Below, piece by piece: positions 54,728 through 63,608 of a stretch of DNA of 64,000 bases (position 1 is its first letter; each line of letters starts with the position of its first letter). Location: positions 341,892 to 405,891 of the forward strand of contig NZ_JADQBZ010000002.1 in NCBI RefSeq assembly GCF_016278365.1, in the 5' to 3' direction. The DNA is from Methanolobus sp. Lineage in GTDB: Archaea; Halobacteriota; Methanosarcinia; Methanosarcinales; Methanosarcinaceae. The position numbers and the translations under genes are program-made. The notes under the pieces are model-generated. The model was not told the origin of the DNA and did no database searches. It worked only from the letters and a program-made list of their open reading frames with translations.

Positions 54728-55561
54728 TTACTGTGGTTTCTCGTAGAGCTTGGTCTTTGTCATCAGCCTGCCGCCCTTCTTAGCGTGGGGCTGCCTGAAG
54801 ACGCTGTCGTTGGCCTTCTCTATCTCCCTTGCCTCGATGGCCAGCTGTGCTGCTGCGCGCATCATCTCGTGACCGGCTGCAGTTGTGAGTGTTACCTGCT
54901 CGATCTCCTTCATCATGAAGCATGCGGGGAAGTTGATCTTGGCGACCATATCAGCCATGTGGAGCGCTGCAAGACCTTTTGCCTTTGCGTAAGGGTTGCT
55001 GAATCCAGCTCTTTCGATGCACTTCTCGGGTTTTGCGACTATGTGAGGAAGCTCAAGGTCCTTGCCGGACTTGCCCTCATCGACCATAGTGGTTACTTTG
55101 TCGAGCTCTTCCTGGATGAGCCTTACGACACCACAAGTGGAGAGAACCTTCATTGCGTCGGAGTTGAATGATGCCATCTCTACCGGGTCAAGGAATTCGG
55201 TCTTTGCGCCGATAAGCGGATCAACGGTCATAATAATGAAACCGAATCCTGCTGCTTCAAGAGCCTCACGGTCTTCCTTCTTGGTCGGACCGTCAGAAAT
55301 GATGATACATGGTACGTCCTTGTAGATCTCGCGGGCTGCGGTCGGGCCGGGTGCACTTGCATTGGGGCTTATCATTACATAGAAGTCTGCACCCCAGTTC
55401 TTAAGTTCTGCAGTTGCAGCTGCCTCATCTTTACCCATTTTAGGACCTGTACCGAAAACACGCACAGAGATTCCTTCTCTTGCCGCAATTTCATCCTGTA
55501 CCAGATCGATAACCTGGCTCATACCAAGATTACCTAACTTAATGAATCCAATCTTTGCCAT
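54728..55561 (-). CDS. mtd: F420-dependent methylene-tetrahydromethanopterin dehydrogenase
   Basis: 277 residues, the usual length. It begins MAKIGFIKLGNLGMSQVIDL. Other blocks: VISPNASAPGPTAAREI-like MISPNASAPGPTAAREIY, PCIIISDGPTKKEDR and NFPACFMMKEIEQVTLTTAAG. It reversibly reduces methenyl-H4MPT with F420H2 in the C1 branch of methanogenesis. The ATG has GGTGA upstream (ATG 55561); the 12-codon upstream extension is rejected. Confidence 0.98.
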   Translation of the reverse strand: MAKIGFIKLGNLGMSQVIDLVQDEIAAREGISVRVFGTGPKMGKDEAAATAELKNWGADFYVMISPNASAPGPTAAREIYKDVPCIIISDGPTKKEDREALEAAGFGFIIMTVDPLIGAKTEFLDPVEMASFNSDAMKVLSTCGVVRLIQEELDKVTTMVDEGKSGKDLELPHIVAKPEKCIERAGFSNPYAKAKGLAALHMADMVAKINFPACFMMKEIEQVTLTTAAGHEMMRAAAQLAIEAREIEKANDSVFRQPHAKKGGRLMTKTKLYEKPQ

Positions 55562-55770
55562 AAAAAAATCACCGTATTGCAATAGGCAGAGTAGCATATA
55601 TTACTTTTGGGATAAGACTTAATCATACGTTCTCATGAATGTCCAGGAACTGCTCAGGGAAACTTTTAAGTCCGGTGCCCGAAAACCTTAAAAGTAATGT
55701 TGCATATTTCACATCAATCTCGGCACCATATACTGTTTCACAACGGGATTAAAAATTTAGGTTTGATCGT

Positions 55771-56436
55771 GTGAGTAATGCTGACAATTCTCAGGAAAGG
55801 GTTAAGTTAGTAGTTTTTGATATGGACAGCACCCTAATAGATGCTGAGACCATTGATGAACTTGCAGCGGTAGCTGGAGTTGGACATAAAGTAGCCATCA
55901 TTACAGAAATGGCTATGAATGGAAAGCTTGAATATTCACATGCCCTTAATGAGAGAGTGAAGCTGCTGGAAGGACTTTCAGTGCAAAAAGCGCGAGAGGC
56001 TCTTGACAGGATGCCTTTTATGCCTGGAGCGCATGAACTGGTCAAATTCTTCAAATCCCGGGGTTACAAGACTGCAATGATATCCGGTGGATTTACCATT
56101 GCCACCGAAAGGATAGGCAATGCGCTGGGTATGGACCATGTAGTTTCGAACGAGCTTATAATTAACAACGGCTGCCTTACAGGAGAGGTCACGGGGCCGC
56201 TCACAGGACATGGGAACAAGGAACTTGTCCTGGAAAAGATCTCCCGTGAATATGGGATAGAGCCTGAAGAGTGCATTGTTATAGGCGATGGGGCAAATGA
56301 CATCTGTATCTTTAAAAGAGCCAGGTATGCCATTGCATTCAATGCCAAGCCCATACTGCATCAATATGCAGATGTTGTGATTACTAAGAAGGACCTCGAG
56401 GCAGTAATTCCAGTGATAGAAGCACTGGATGTGTAA
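55771..56436 (+). CDS. serB: Phosphoserine phosphatase
   Basis: 221 residues, HAD family. VVFDMDSTLIDAETIDEL (nucleophile and acid aspartates, ~16-33), AMISGGFTIATERIG (motif II serine) and IVIGDGANDICIFKRARY (motif IV) are present. It hydrolyses O-phosphoserine to serine, the same metabolite used by SepS. The start is GTG 55771; it lies divergent from mtd. Confidence 0.92.
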   Translation: MSNADNSQERVKLVVFDMDSTLIDAETIDELAAVAGVGHKVAIITEMAMNGKLEYSHALNERVKLLEGLSVQKAREALDRMPFMPGAHELVKFFKSRGYKTAMISGGFTIATERIGNALGMDHVVSNELIINNGCLTGEVTGPLTGHGNKELVLEKISREYGIEPEECIVIGDGANDICIFKRARYAIAFNAKPILHQYADVVITKKDLEAVIPVIEALDV

Positions 56437-56505
56437 AGCCAGAATCGTGCATTATGAATGCATGAAATGCCAGCTCTTTTGCTGGATAGGGAGGATTAAC
56501 AAGAT

Positions 56506-57366
56506 ATGTTCAAGGAACTGAACGATAAAAAGACTGAGCTTAAAAAGCAGTCAGAAGATTATAAGGCAAAGAGGAATGAACTCAATGCAGAAGCAAGCAC
56601 ATTAGCTGCAAAGCGTAATGAGCTGAACAAAAAGACCAAGGACCTTATCAACGAGGCGCAGGACTTCAAGAAGCTTCGTGACGAGAACAACGAAAAGGTC
56701 AAGGAATATAAGGTCATTCGCGACGATGTCAATGCAAAGGCCAACGACATATTTGCAAAGATAGACCAGATCCGTAATGAGAACAACATGGGCGGTCCTT
56801 CTATCAAGGACATACGCAAGGAAATAGACAGGCTCGAATTTGCCCAGCAGACGGAAGTTCTCACAACAAGCAAAGAGAGAGAGCTTGTTAGCAAAATTAC
56901 CGATCTCCAAAAACAGTACGTTGCAAAGAAAGGACAGCTTGAAGGCAATCAGGAGCTTAAGCAGTTACTGACCGAGGCCCAGGAAATAAGGGATGAGGCT
57001 TCAGAGCACCACAAGGTACTTTCCGAGTATGCCCAGAAAGCGCAGGAATATCATGACAAGATGATAACCACTTTCAAAGAGGCTGACAAGATACGTGCTG
57101 AATCCGACGCTGCTCACAAAGACTTTGTCAAGTTCCAGGAAAGCGCAGACGAGCAACACAAGCTCTTCATTGCAGCTCAGAAAGAGATCCGCGACATTGA
57201 CAAGGAACTTCGCAAGATGAAGAAGGGCGATGTTGACGGGAAGAAAGAGGCTGCAAAGGCAGATGCTCGCAAGGATGCCGAGGATATTTTCGATAAATTC
57301 AAGTCCGGTGGCAAACTTACAACCGAGAACCTCATGGCTCTTCAGAGATCAGGACTTCTCAAATAA
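56506..57366 (+). CDS. Long coiled-coil protein, archaeal (COG1340-like)
   Basis: 286 residues, almost all charged heptads rich in Lys, Glu, Asp, Asn and Gln (SEDYKAKRNELNAEASTLA; YAQKAQEYHDKMITTFKEAD). A long coiled coil runs ~5-235, with a small compact end (DIFDKFKSGGKLTTENLMALQ) that looks like a zinc-free SHOCT-like short motif. Conserved in archaea with unknown role; serB upstream is often its neighbour in name only. GGGAGG upstream of the ATG. A terminator follows. Confidence 0.8.
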   Translation: MFKELNDKKTELKKQSEDYKAKRNELNAEASTLAAKRNELNKKTKDLINEAQDFKKLRDENNEKVKEYKVIRDDVNAKANDIFAKIDQIRNENNMGGPSIKDIRKEIDRLEFAQQTEVLTTSKERELVSKITDLQKQYVAKKGQLEGNQELKQLLTEAQEIRDEASEHHKVLSEYAQKAQEYHDKMITTFKEADKIRAESDAAHKDFVKFQESADEQHKLFIAAQKEIRDIDKELRKMKKGDVDGKKEAAKADARKDAEDIFDKFKSGGKLTTENLMALQRSGLLK

Positions 57367-57379
57367 AAGGCGCATCATA

Positions 57380-57420
57380 CAGGGTGATAACATCACCCTG
57401 ATCATTGCTTTTTCTTTTTT
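57380..57420 (+). terminator. Terminator after the coiled-coil gene
   Basis: CAGGGTGA (57380-57387) and TCACCCTG (57393-57400) form a perfect 8-bp stem with a TAACA loop, followed within 6 bases by a T-rich run (TTGCTTTTTCTTTTTT). Confidence 0.65.
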
Positions 57421-57472
57421 GGTATAACAGGGCATATTCGAAGAGATGTTGATGCCTCGTTCTGAAATCGTA

Positions 57473-58630
57473 TTATTTTTCCAGCCCGAGCTTTGACTGC
57501 CTGAAAGAAGTATCCCTCATCAGACACGGACCTGCAGTGAAAACCGGGTCTTTGTATAATCTATTCCAGACAGACCTTAGGGATTCCTTATGCACGTTGC
57601 CGTAAGGAAGTGGCATGCAGGCGCAGGGAAGGATATCCCCTTCAGGAGTTATATGTAGCCATTTCCTTCCGGCAAAGCAGCCAAAACACTTTACCATATG
57701 TGGTATCGGGAAGACCCTGGGGCCTTCCATATCTGCCACCTTCGCTACAAAATCATCAAACCTTTGCAGGTCCTCTGCTGACAGTATTTCATCCTCATGA
57801 TCCAGCCAGCGGCCAGTGGGCACTATCTCAAAGAAAGAGAGTTCATGAACGCCTGCCTTCTTCGCAAGTGAATAGAAATCATCCAGTTCCCTGATGTTGA
57901 GCGGAGAGAGCACTACATACATGTTGACAAGCAGGCCTGCATCCAGTCCGTTGCGAATAGCAGACATCGCTTCCCTGAAGACACCGGGACGACCACGCAT
58001 ATGATCGTGGCCTGCTTCGGTCGAACTGTCAAGGCTGACGCTGAGCATATACAGCCCTGCATCCTTAAGGCTTGCTGCGCGCTCTTTTGTAAGGCCCACA
58101 CCGGAAGTGAAAAGACCGGGAATAGCTTTTGACTGGTCCACGTAAGTTATGAGCTCTTCGAGCCCTTCATAGACAAGGGGTTCGCCACCATCAAAAATAA
58201 TCAACGTTGTTCCAAGCTCTTGAGCCTGATCGATTACTGACCGCACAACTTCCGGCGACAGTTTTGCCTTGTTCCTGGTATCAGGAAGGGCGCAATGTAT
58301 GCACTTATTGGGGCAGTCTTCAGTTATTGATATGGTGAGCTGCTCCGGAACAAAACGACCTCTCATAGCACTCATCTGGCTTGTAACAAGCCTGTCAAAA
58401 GCTTTACTCGGGACAGGAGGCATCCAGGTGGAATAGATCAGCCGGTCAGCCTCCACTTTTGAAGGCTTTGTTCCTTCAAATATCTCCAACATGCCAGATA
58501 CAAATCTACCGGCTATCGAAGAAGCCAGGCCCGAGGTGCCCATGCGCACTTTATTATTCTCCACCCGGGCATACACCTTAAAAAGAGGGTTCCTGTAAAA
58601 GAAATACTTCTTCTGCATACTCTTGTCCAT
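57473..58630 (-). CDS. Radical SAM protein with SPASM/twitch-like C-terminus
   Basis: 385 residues. After ~95 N-terminal residues, the radical SAM cluster motif CPNKCIHC (~105-112, ITEDCPNKCIHCALPD) and the barrel elements IIFDGGEPLVYEGL and SLDSSTEAGHDHMRG appear. Four extra cysteines in KCFGCFAGRKWLHI and ILPCACMPLPYGN (~325-350) and a late CLMRDTS suggest an auxiliary Fe-S cluster. Substrate unknown. It starts 3 bases after the stop of the GGR-like gene, so it belongs to the UbiA - reductase - radical SAM operon. Confidence 0.9.
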   Translation of the reverse strand: MDKSMQKKYFFYRNPLFKVYARVENNKVRMGTSGLASSIAGRFVSGMLEIFEGTKPSKVEADRLIYSTWMPPVPSKAFDRLVTSQMSAMRGRFVPEQLTISITEDCPNKCIHCALPDTRNKAKLSPEVVRSVIDQAQELGTTLIIFDGGEPLVYEGLEELITYVDQSKAIPGLFTSGVGLTKERAASLKDAGLYMLSVSLDSSTEAGHDHMRGRPGVFREAMSAIRNGLDAGLLVNMYVVLSPLNIRELDDFYSLAKKAGVHELSFFEIVPTGRWLDHEDEILSAEDLQRFDDFVAKVADMEGPRVFPIPHMVKCFGCFAGRKWLHITPEGDILPCACMPLPYGNVHKESLRSVWNRLYKDPVFTAGPCLMRDTSFRQSKLGLEK

Positions 58631-58633
58631 GTA

Positions 58634-59791
58634 TTATTTTGTCCGCAGGATAGCCCGGTATGAGAGTAGTGCTGATGGGTTTTTCTTCAGGATCAGCCGG
58701 GATATCTGGACAGCCTGATTGAAGGGAGTTCCACCCAGAACCTTCAGATCCTCACCTTCAAAGACCTTCATCATCTCGTTTATCTCATTATCGCTCATTT
58801 TCCGGAGGGTTTCAAGGGCAAACCTTCCAAGGTAGTACTCTGTCCGGTAAGCCTCGTTCCATAATCTCCTGTACTCTGAAAGCGCTCTTGCGGAAACATC
58901 TCCTTTTGCAATGGCATCCGCGGCAACGTCACCGCACATCTGGCCGGCATGCATGCCATAACCTATTCCAGACTGACCTGCAGAGCCGCCGGTGAGCATG
59001 ATACCAGCAGCGACCATATCACCCGGTATCGCTGCTATAGGGTCACCACCAACTGAAGTGCTTATGATAGTAAGATTTTCTATACCCTTGAGGGCTTTGA
59101 ACCTTGCAACCCATGTGTCAAAAAAGTCCGAAACGTCCCTTCCATGTCTGCGCACATATACTCCCAAAGTCGCACGATTGCCTCCGCATGGAGAGTAGGT
59201 GGACTTCCAGCCGGGTGCATGGTTACCTACATAGTACTCGAACATGTCAGGCTCACCAATGCCCTCAGCTTCAACCTCAGCCTCCATAGCCCATGCGATG
59301 TCCTCAGGATGCTTCAGGGACCTGAGCCCCAGCAGGCCGGCAATCTTTGAGTTGATGCCATCTGACACGATGACAAGCCTGCATTTAAGTTTGCCCCGGG
59401 AAGTGCTCAGGGTAAAATAGTCCCCGGTCCTGAGGACATTATGCACCTCGACATCCATACGTATGTCAACTCCTGCATCCAAGACCTGTTTTGCATAGAA
59501 TTCATCGAACTTCCTGCGGTCAAGGAAATAGGATTCACCTTCGAATATGACCTCTCTGCCTGAAGGAGCAATTATGTGAGCGCCTTTGAGAGTTTTAATG
59601 ACATAACTCTGGTCTACGGACTCACCCGTCCGGTCAAACATGCCTTTGAAAAAAGTGTTCGCGGGATGTGAAGGGATACCTGTTGCTTCTTTCCTGTCGA
59701 GCAGGATAACACTTCCGCCCTTTCGGGCGGCGTTCCTGGCTGCCATCATACCGGCAGGGGAAGCACCTATTACTATTATATCAGAATCCAT
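58634..59791 (-). CDS. Geranylgeranyl-reductase-like flavoprotein
   Basis: 385 residues. FAD motif DIIVIGASPAGMMAARNAA (~4-22), then RKFDEFYAKQVLDAGVDIRM, IVSDGINSKIAGLLG and MLTGGSAGQSGIGYGMHAG (FAD contact), all as in the GGR family. GGRs saturate isoprenoid double bonds of archaeal lipids, and paralogues reduce quinone or phenazine side chains. Its ATG shares one base with the UbiA stop (TAATG), and the radical SAM gene follows 3 bases after its own stop. Confidence 0.88.
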   Translation of the reverse strand: MDSDIIVIGASPAGMMAARNAARKGGSVILLDRKEATGIPSHPANTFFKGMFDRTGESVDQSYVIKTLKGAHIIAPSGREVIFEGESYFLDRRKFDEFYAKQVLDAGVDIRMDVEVHNVLRTGDYFTLSTSRGKLKCRLVIVSDGINSKIAGLLGLRSLKHPEDIAWAMEAEVEAEGIGEPDMFEYYVGNHAPGWKSTYSPCGGNRATLGVYVRRHGRDVSDFFDTWVARFKALKGIENLTIISTSVGGDPIAAIPGDMVAAGIMLTGGSAGQSGIGYGMHAGQMCGDVAADAIAKGDVSARALSEYRRLWNEAYRTEYYLGRFALETLRKMSDNEINEMMKVFEGEDLKVLGGTPFNQAVQISRLILKKNPSALLSYRAILRTK

Positions 59792-60753
59792 TAGAATACC
59801 CCTGTTACCTGACTCAGTATTCCTGCATATCCCGGCAGGAGAATCAAAAGCACTACATCCAGTATAAGGGAACCAAACATTATCCCCCTGTATCTTGAGC
59901 CCTGCAGGAAAAGCCTGCCTCCCCTCTCGGGGGTGGGCGTCCTTATAAAATCAACTGACTGGGAAAGCATCCAGCCGCCTGCAAGGAGCGCACCTGCGAA
60001 ATAGACAGGACCTAGCCCTGCAGTCAAGCCTATTGCAAGAGATGCTATCACACCTACAACCCACATGAAAGTGACAAACTTTGCGGTCGCAGATACTCCG
60101 AAGGTTACCGGGAACGTAGGAGCTCCTCTTGCACGGTCCCCGACAACATCCCTTGCGACTCCCGACAATGTAAAACCCCAGTCGGTGAAGCACATCATCA
60201 GCCCAAGGAAGATGGCAGGCAAAGGAAGTATGGAGCCATAGTCGGGCTGCCTAAGGATGCCTGCATGATCAAAAGCCAGCCAGATGCCGATTGGAACAAG
60301 ACCATATGCTATGCCCACAGGCACAAAGCTCAGGAAAGTAGCCCGTTTTGCAACGGCCGAATAAGCGCTGATGGTCGCCACGGCAATCAGGAGCACCACA
60401 AATGACTCGGGATTAAGATACAGGGCCGCTGCGCTGGCTACCAGGAAAAGCAGGAAGGAGTATTTCAGAGCTTTATCCCTTGTGAGCCTGTCCGATACAA
60501 GAGGACGATTTGGCAGGTTTATCTTGTCGATATCCATGTCACAGCAGTCATTGTAGACATAGGAGCTTGTGATAGCTGCGTAACCTCCGATAACTGCGAT
60601 AATGAAAGGGATAAGAGGTGGGAGGGAACCAGTTGCAAGATAGGCTGCCAGCAATGCACTTGCTGCAGGCAGTGCAAAATCCATGTCAGCTATTTCCGGG
60701 CGAAGCAGCTCTATATAGGGATTCCTTGTTTTTGTATCGGAAGTTGAAACCAT
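59791..60753 (-). CDS. UbiA-family prenyltransferase
   Basis: 320 residues, about eight to nine membrane helices. The two aspartate-rich motifs are YNDCCDMDIDKINLPNRPL (~70-88) and the second GVARDVVGDRARGAPTFPVTFG (~202-223). These bind the prenyl diphosphate with magnesium. The family includes digeranylgeranylglyceryl phosphate synthase, heme/quinone and phenazine prenyltransferases; the linkage to a GGR-like and a radical SAM gene suggests a dedicated prenylated lipid. The ATG at 60753 follows GGTGA; a GTG three codons earlier is possible. Confidence 0.9.
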   Translation of the reverse strand: MVSTSDTKTRNPYIELLRPEIADMDFALPAASALLAAYLATGSLPPLIPFIIAVIGGYAAITSSYVYNDCCDMDIDKINLPNRPLVSDRLTRDKALKYSFLLFLVASAAALYLNPESFVVLLIAVATISAYSAVAKRATFLSFVPVGIAYGLVPIGIWLAFDHAGILRQPDYGSILPLPAIFLGLMMCFTDWGFTLSGVARDVVGDRARGAPTFPVTFGVSATAKFVTFMWVVGVIASLAIGLTAGLGPVYFAGALLAGGWMLSQSVDFIRTPTPERGGRLFLQGSRYRGIMFGSLILDVVLLILLPGYAGILSQVTGVF

Positions 60754-60861
60754 GTATATCACCGGGAGTTTTATCCCTAATTTCCAGTATTATATATTAG
60801 TATTAGGGTCTTTAAAAAGACCCAAATATACTGCAGAAAAATTGACAGCCAACGGCTACAA

Positions 60862-62331
60862 TCATGGATTGTGGCCAACGATTATCTGGACATTCGGGAG
60901 GCTTTCCAGCTTATCCACCAGCGTATGCCTGAATCTTTCAACAAGTAAATATGTGAATTCCGTTTCAGGATTGAGCTCTGCAAGTCTGATGGTATTGACA
61001 TATGCCCGTTCAAGGGATTCCTGATCAGGCGTTCTTGGCACTTCCGCATTAAGAGGATATATCTCTCCAAGCTCCTGTGGATAGGCTCCGAAGGGTGGTT
61101 TGAATACCAGTACGTTGTCATACCCGCTGTCAAGCTTTATGGGAGCCGGCCTGATGAAGGCTGAGCCGCGTATCGTGAAGCGTTCGAGCTGGTTAGCAAA
61201 GCGCAGTACTTCAGGCCTCTTCGCAGATTCAGGGCCACAGTAAAAGAAAGTAGATTTGGAAGCAGGGTCCAGTTTCTCGAGCCACTCTGAGTGGGTGTAC
61301 ATCTGTTTAAGTGCTTCAAGCATGCGCGGATGTGAGCGGCAGCGTTGCTCAACAAGCTCCAGGAGGTTGCCTTCCCATATCGCCTGTTTTATGATGCGTA
61401 TCTCTTCAAATGTAACGTAAAGGTTGTGCCTTGCAAGTAGTTCCGTGGAATTGTGGGCTTTTTTGAGCTCTTCCGGAGAATACTTCAGACAGATGGGACA
61501 TGAGCATGGGAGATACTTCAGGTCGTCCACATGGTAAGTTCCTCTGCTTGTGATATAACGTCGGTCCTTGGCATATAGCGCATATGCTGCCGAGTCGAAA
61601 AGATCACACCCAAGCGCCACGGCAAGGGCGAACATCATAGGATGCCCGGCGCCAAACAAGTGTACGGGAGCTGTGGGGTCAAGCCCTTTCTTGGAGGCAG
61701 CAATTACATCCACAAGGTCAGCATAGCGATATGATTCCATGAGCGGGACAACGGCTCCGAATGGATAAACATCAAAACCTGTTTCAGAGAGCGTTCTTGC
61801 ACATCTTTCCCGCAGCTGCATGTAGGAAGAGCCCTGTACGGGACCTGCCAATAGCATATCCCCGGTCACAAGCTTCCTGGCTGCCTGCAGACGTTCGATG
61901 GTGATATCAAGTTCCTCGCTGGCACGCTCAAAGCTGACATCGGGAGGTGTCGGTATATCCAGCGGTACACCGATGTCACTGCCAATCTTCTGCTGGAAGT
62001 CTATTATCTGCTCGTTGGTGACCTCGACCTCGCCATAGACTGAGAGCTGGAATGAGCCCGAGTCTGTCATTATGGGGCCGTCAAAATCCAGGAGCGCGTG
62101 AAGGCCGTCTTTCAGGGCTTTCTCCCTCAGTTCATCCTTGCGGTAGATGATGTAGGAGTTAGTGATCAGTATCTGGGCCCCGAAGTCCCTCATCTCTGAG
62201 GGTTTTATTGTCTGTATATTAGGGTTAATCACTGGCATGACCGTAGGAGTCTCCACAACGCCATGGGGTGTTGTAAGCCTGCCTATACGGCCTGCTGTGT
62301 CCTTATGGATAATATCGAATCGTGATGACAT
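60862..62331 (-). CDS. tgtA: tRNA-guanine(15) transglycosylase, catalytic (archaeosine synthesis)
   Basis: 489 residues. TGT barrel: TPTVMPVINPNIQTIKP, ILITNSYIIYRKDELR, MTDSGSFQLSVYGEVEV (nucleophile-type Asp region, ~90-106), LAGPVQGSSYMQLRERCA, and zinc cysteines CSCPICLKYSPEEL. It replaces G15 of tRNA with preQ0 on the way to archaeosine. About 370 residues of barrel are followed by a C2 region; no PUA domain is visible at the end, so a separate TgtA2/ArcS protein probably carries it. Confidence 0.95.
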   Translation of the reverse strand: MSSRFDIIHKDTAGRIGRLTTPHGVVETPTVMPVINPNIQTIKPSEMRDFGAQILITNSYIIYRKDELREKALKDGLHALLDFDGPIMTDSGSFQLSVYGEVEVTNEQIIDFQQKIGSDIGVPLDIPTPPDVSFERASEELDITIERLQAARKLVTGDMLLAGPVQGSSYMQLRERCARTLSETGFDVYPFGAVVPLMESYRYADLVDVIAASKKGLDPTAPVHLFGAGHPMMFALAVALGCDLFDSAAYALYAKDRRYITSRGTYHVDDLKYLPCSCPICLKYSPEELKKAHNSTELLARHNLYVTFEEIRIIKQAIWEGNLLELVEQRCRSHPRMLEALKQMYTHSEWLEKLDPASKSTFFYCGPESAKRPEVLRFANQLERFTIRGSAFIRPAPIKLDSGYDNVLVFKPPFGAYPQELGEIYPLNAEVPRTPDQESLERAYVNTIRLAELNPETEFTYLLVERFRHTLVDKLESLPNVQIIVGHNP

Positions 62332-62585
62332 ATAGGGGACTAAATAAAGGTAAAGATATATGTAACTTCTTAGAGGTATCTGAGTTCGCGATGAATTATT
62401 ATACTAAAAGGAAAGTTATGGATTATATATGCATATAAGGCAAATATTAGGGAATTCGCATTGCATCTGTTCACAGATGAACAATGAGTTTTGAAAAGGA
62501 TTGGTGTAGCGTCTTTAATGATATTCAAGAATTTTATAAGAAGCAATTTCTTGCATTCCTGTTCCCACAAAAATAGCTGAGTCTT

Positions 62586-63608
62586 ATGATGTCTGTTATA
62601 TGGATATTCATATTCCTGTGCCTTGTACAGTCTGCCATTTTTTCAGGGCTCACTATCGGCCTCTTTGGATTAACGCCCCTGCGACTTGAGATCGAGGCGG
62701 AGTCCAAGAACCCTTATGCCTTGAAGATCCTGAGCCTCCGAAAGAACTCAAATTTCCTTCTGGCCACACTTCTGTGGGGCAATGTAGCTGTAAATACTCT
62801 GCTTGCACTGCTTACAGACAGAGTTATGGCGGGAGCGATAGCTTTTGTATTCTCGACTGTGGTGATTACCTGTTTCGGAGAACTGGCACCACAGGCATAT
62901 TTCTCACGCAACGCCCTGAAAATGGGAGCACATCTTTCACCTCTTGTTAAGGTATACAGTTTCCTGTTATACCCGGTTGCAAAACCTTCGGCGATGGTCC
63001 TTGACCGGTGGCTTGGTAAGGAGCAGGTCGAGTATTTTAAGGAGAGGGCTTTCAGGGCGATGATCATGAAACATATGTCGTCCGCAACCTCGGATATCGA
63101 CAGGTGTGAAGGTATTGGAGCTTTGAACTTCCTTTCAATAGATGACCTGGACATAAAAAAGGAAGGATCGATCATACATCCAATGAGCATTGTCCAGTTA
63201 CATTTTGAAGGGGACCTGCCAATATTTCCCAAGATAGGGAGTTCTCCGGGGGATACATTCGTCCAGCAGGTGGCAGCCTCAGGAAAGAAGTGGACAATTG
63301 TTGTCAATGAGATGGATGAACCAAAAATAGCTATCGATTCCGATGCTTTTTTAAGAGGAGCTTTGCGGGTTGATGACAATTTCAATCCTTATAGATACTG
63401 CCATCACCCCATCGTGGTATCTGATCCAAGGGAAAAGATAGGCGGGGTTATCAACAAGCTCAAGGTCTATCCAATAGACTCGGAGGATGACGTCATCGAC
63501 CAGGACCTGATCATTTACTGGAACAAGAATGACCCTGAAAGAAGGATAATCACGGGGTCGGATATTTTGGGCCGCCTGCTACGCGGGATAGTTCTCAGGG
63601 TAGAGTGA
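62586..63608 (+). CDS. CNNM/DUF21-type membrane protein without obvious CBS pair
   Basis: 340 residues. The N-terminal DUF21 module (~1-150) has three to four helices with SAIFSGLTIGLFGLTPLRLEIE and VITCFGELAPQAYFSR (the Gly-Glu-Leu-Ala-Pro motif of CNNM/CorC ion transporters). The remainder is soluble (IHPMSIVQLHF; PHPIVVSDPREK-like HHPIVVSDPREKIGG, ~277-292) and shows no clear CBS signature, ending with DILGRLLRGIVLR. A role in Mg2+ or other cation handling is inferred. No clear Shine-Dalgarno motif; two ATGs start the frame. Confidence 0.8.
   Translation: MMSVIWIFIFLCLVQSAIFSGLTIGLFGLTPLRLEIEAESKNPYALKILSLRKNSNFLLATLLWGNVAVNTLLALLTDRVMAGAIAFVFSTVVITCFGELAPQAYFSRNALKMGAHLSPLVKVYSFLLYPVAKPSAMVLDRWLGKEQVEYFKERAFRAMIMKHMSSATSDIDRCEGIGALNFLSIDDLDIKKEGSIIHPMSIVQLHFEGDLPIFPKIGSSPGDTFVQQVAASGKKWTIVVNEMDEPKIAIDSDAFLRGALRVDDNFNPYRYCHHPIVVSDPREKIGGVINKLKVYPIDSEDDVIDQDLIIYWNKNDPERRIITGSDILGRLLRGIVLRVE

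Noticed and set aside
55562..55597. 12-codon upstream extension of mtd
   Set aside because: The extension (MLLCLLQYGDFF) covers the ribosome-binding site; MAKIGFIKLGN is the family start.
62714..63385. 223-codon minus-strand frame opposite the CNNM-type gene
   Set aside because: The plus strand has the clear DUF21 motifs; the antisense product has no recognisable feature.
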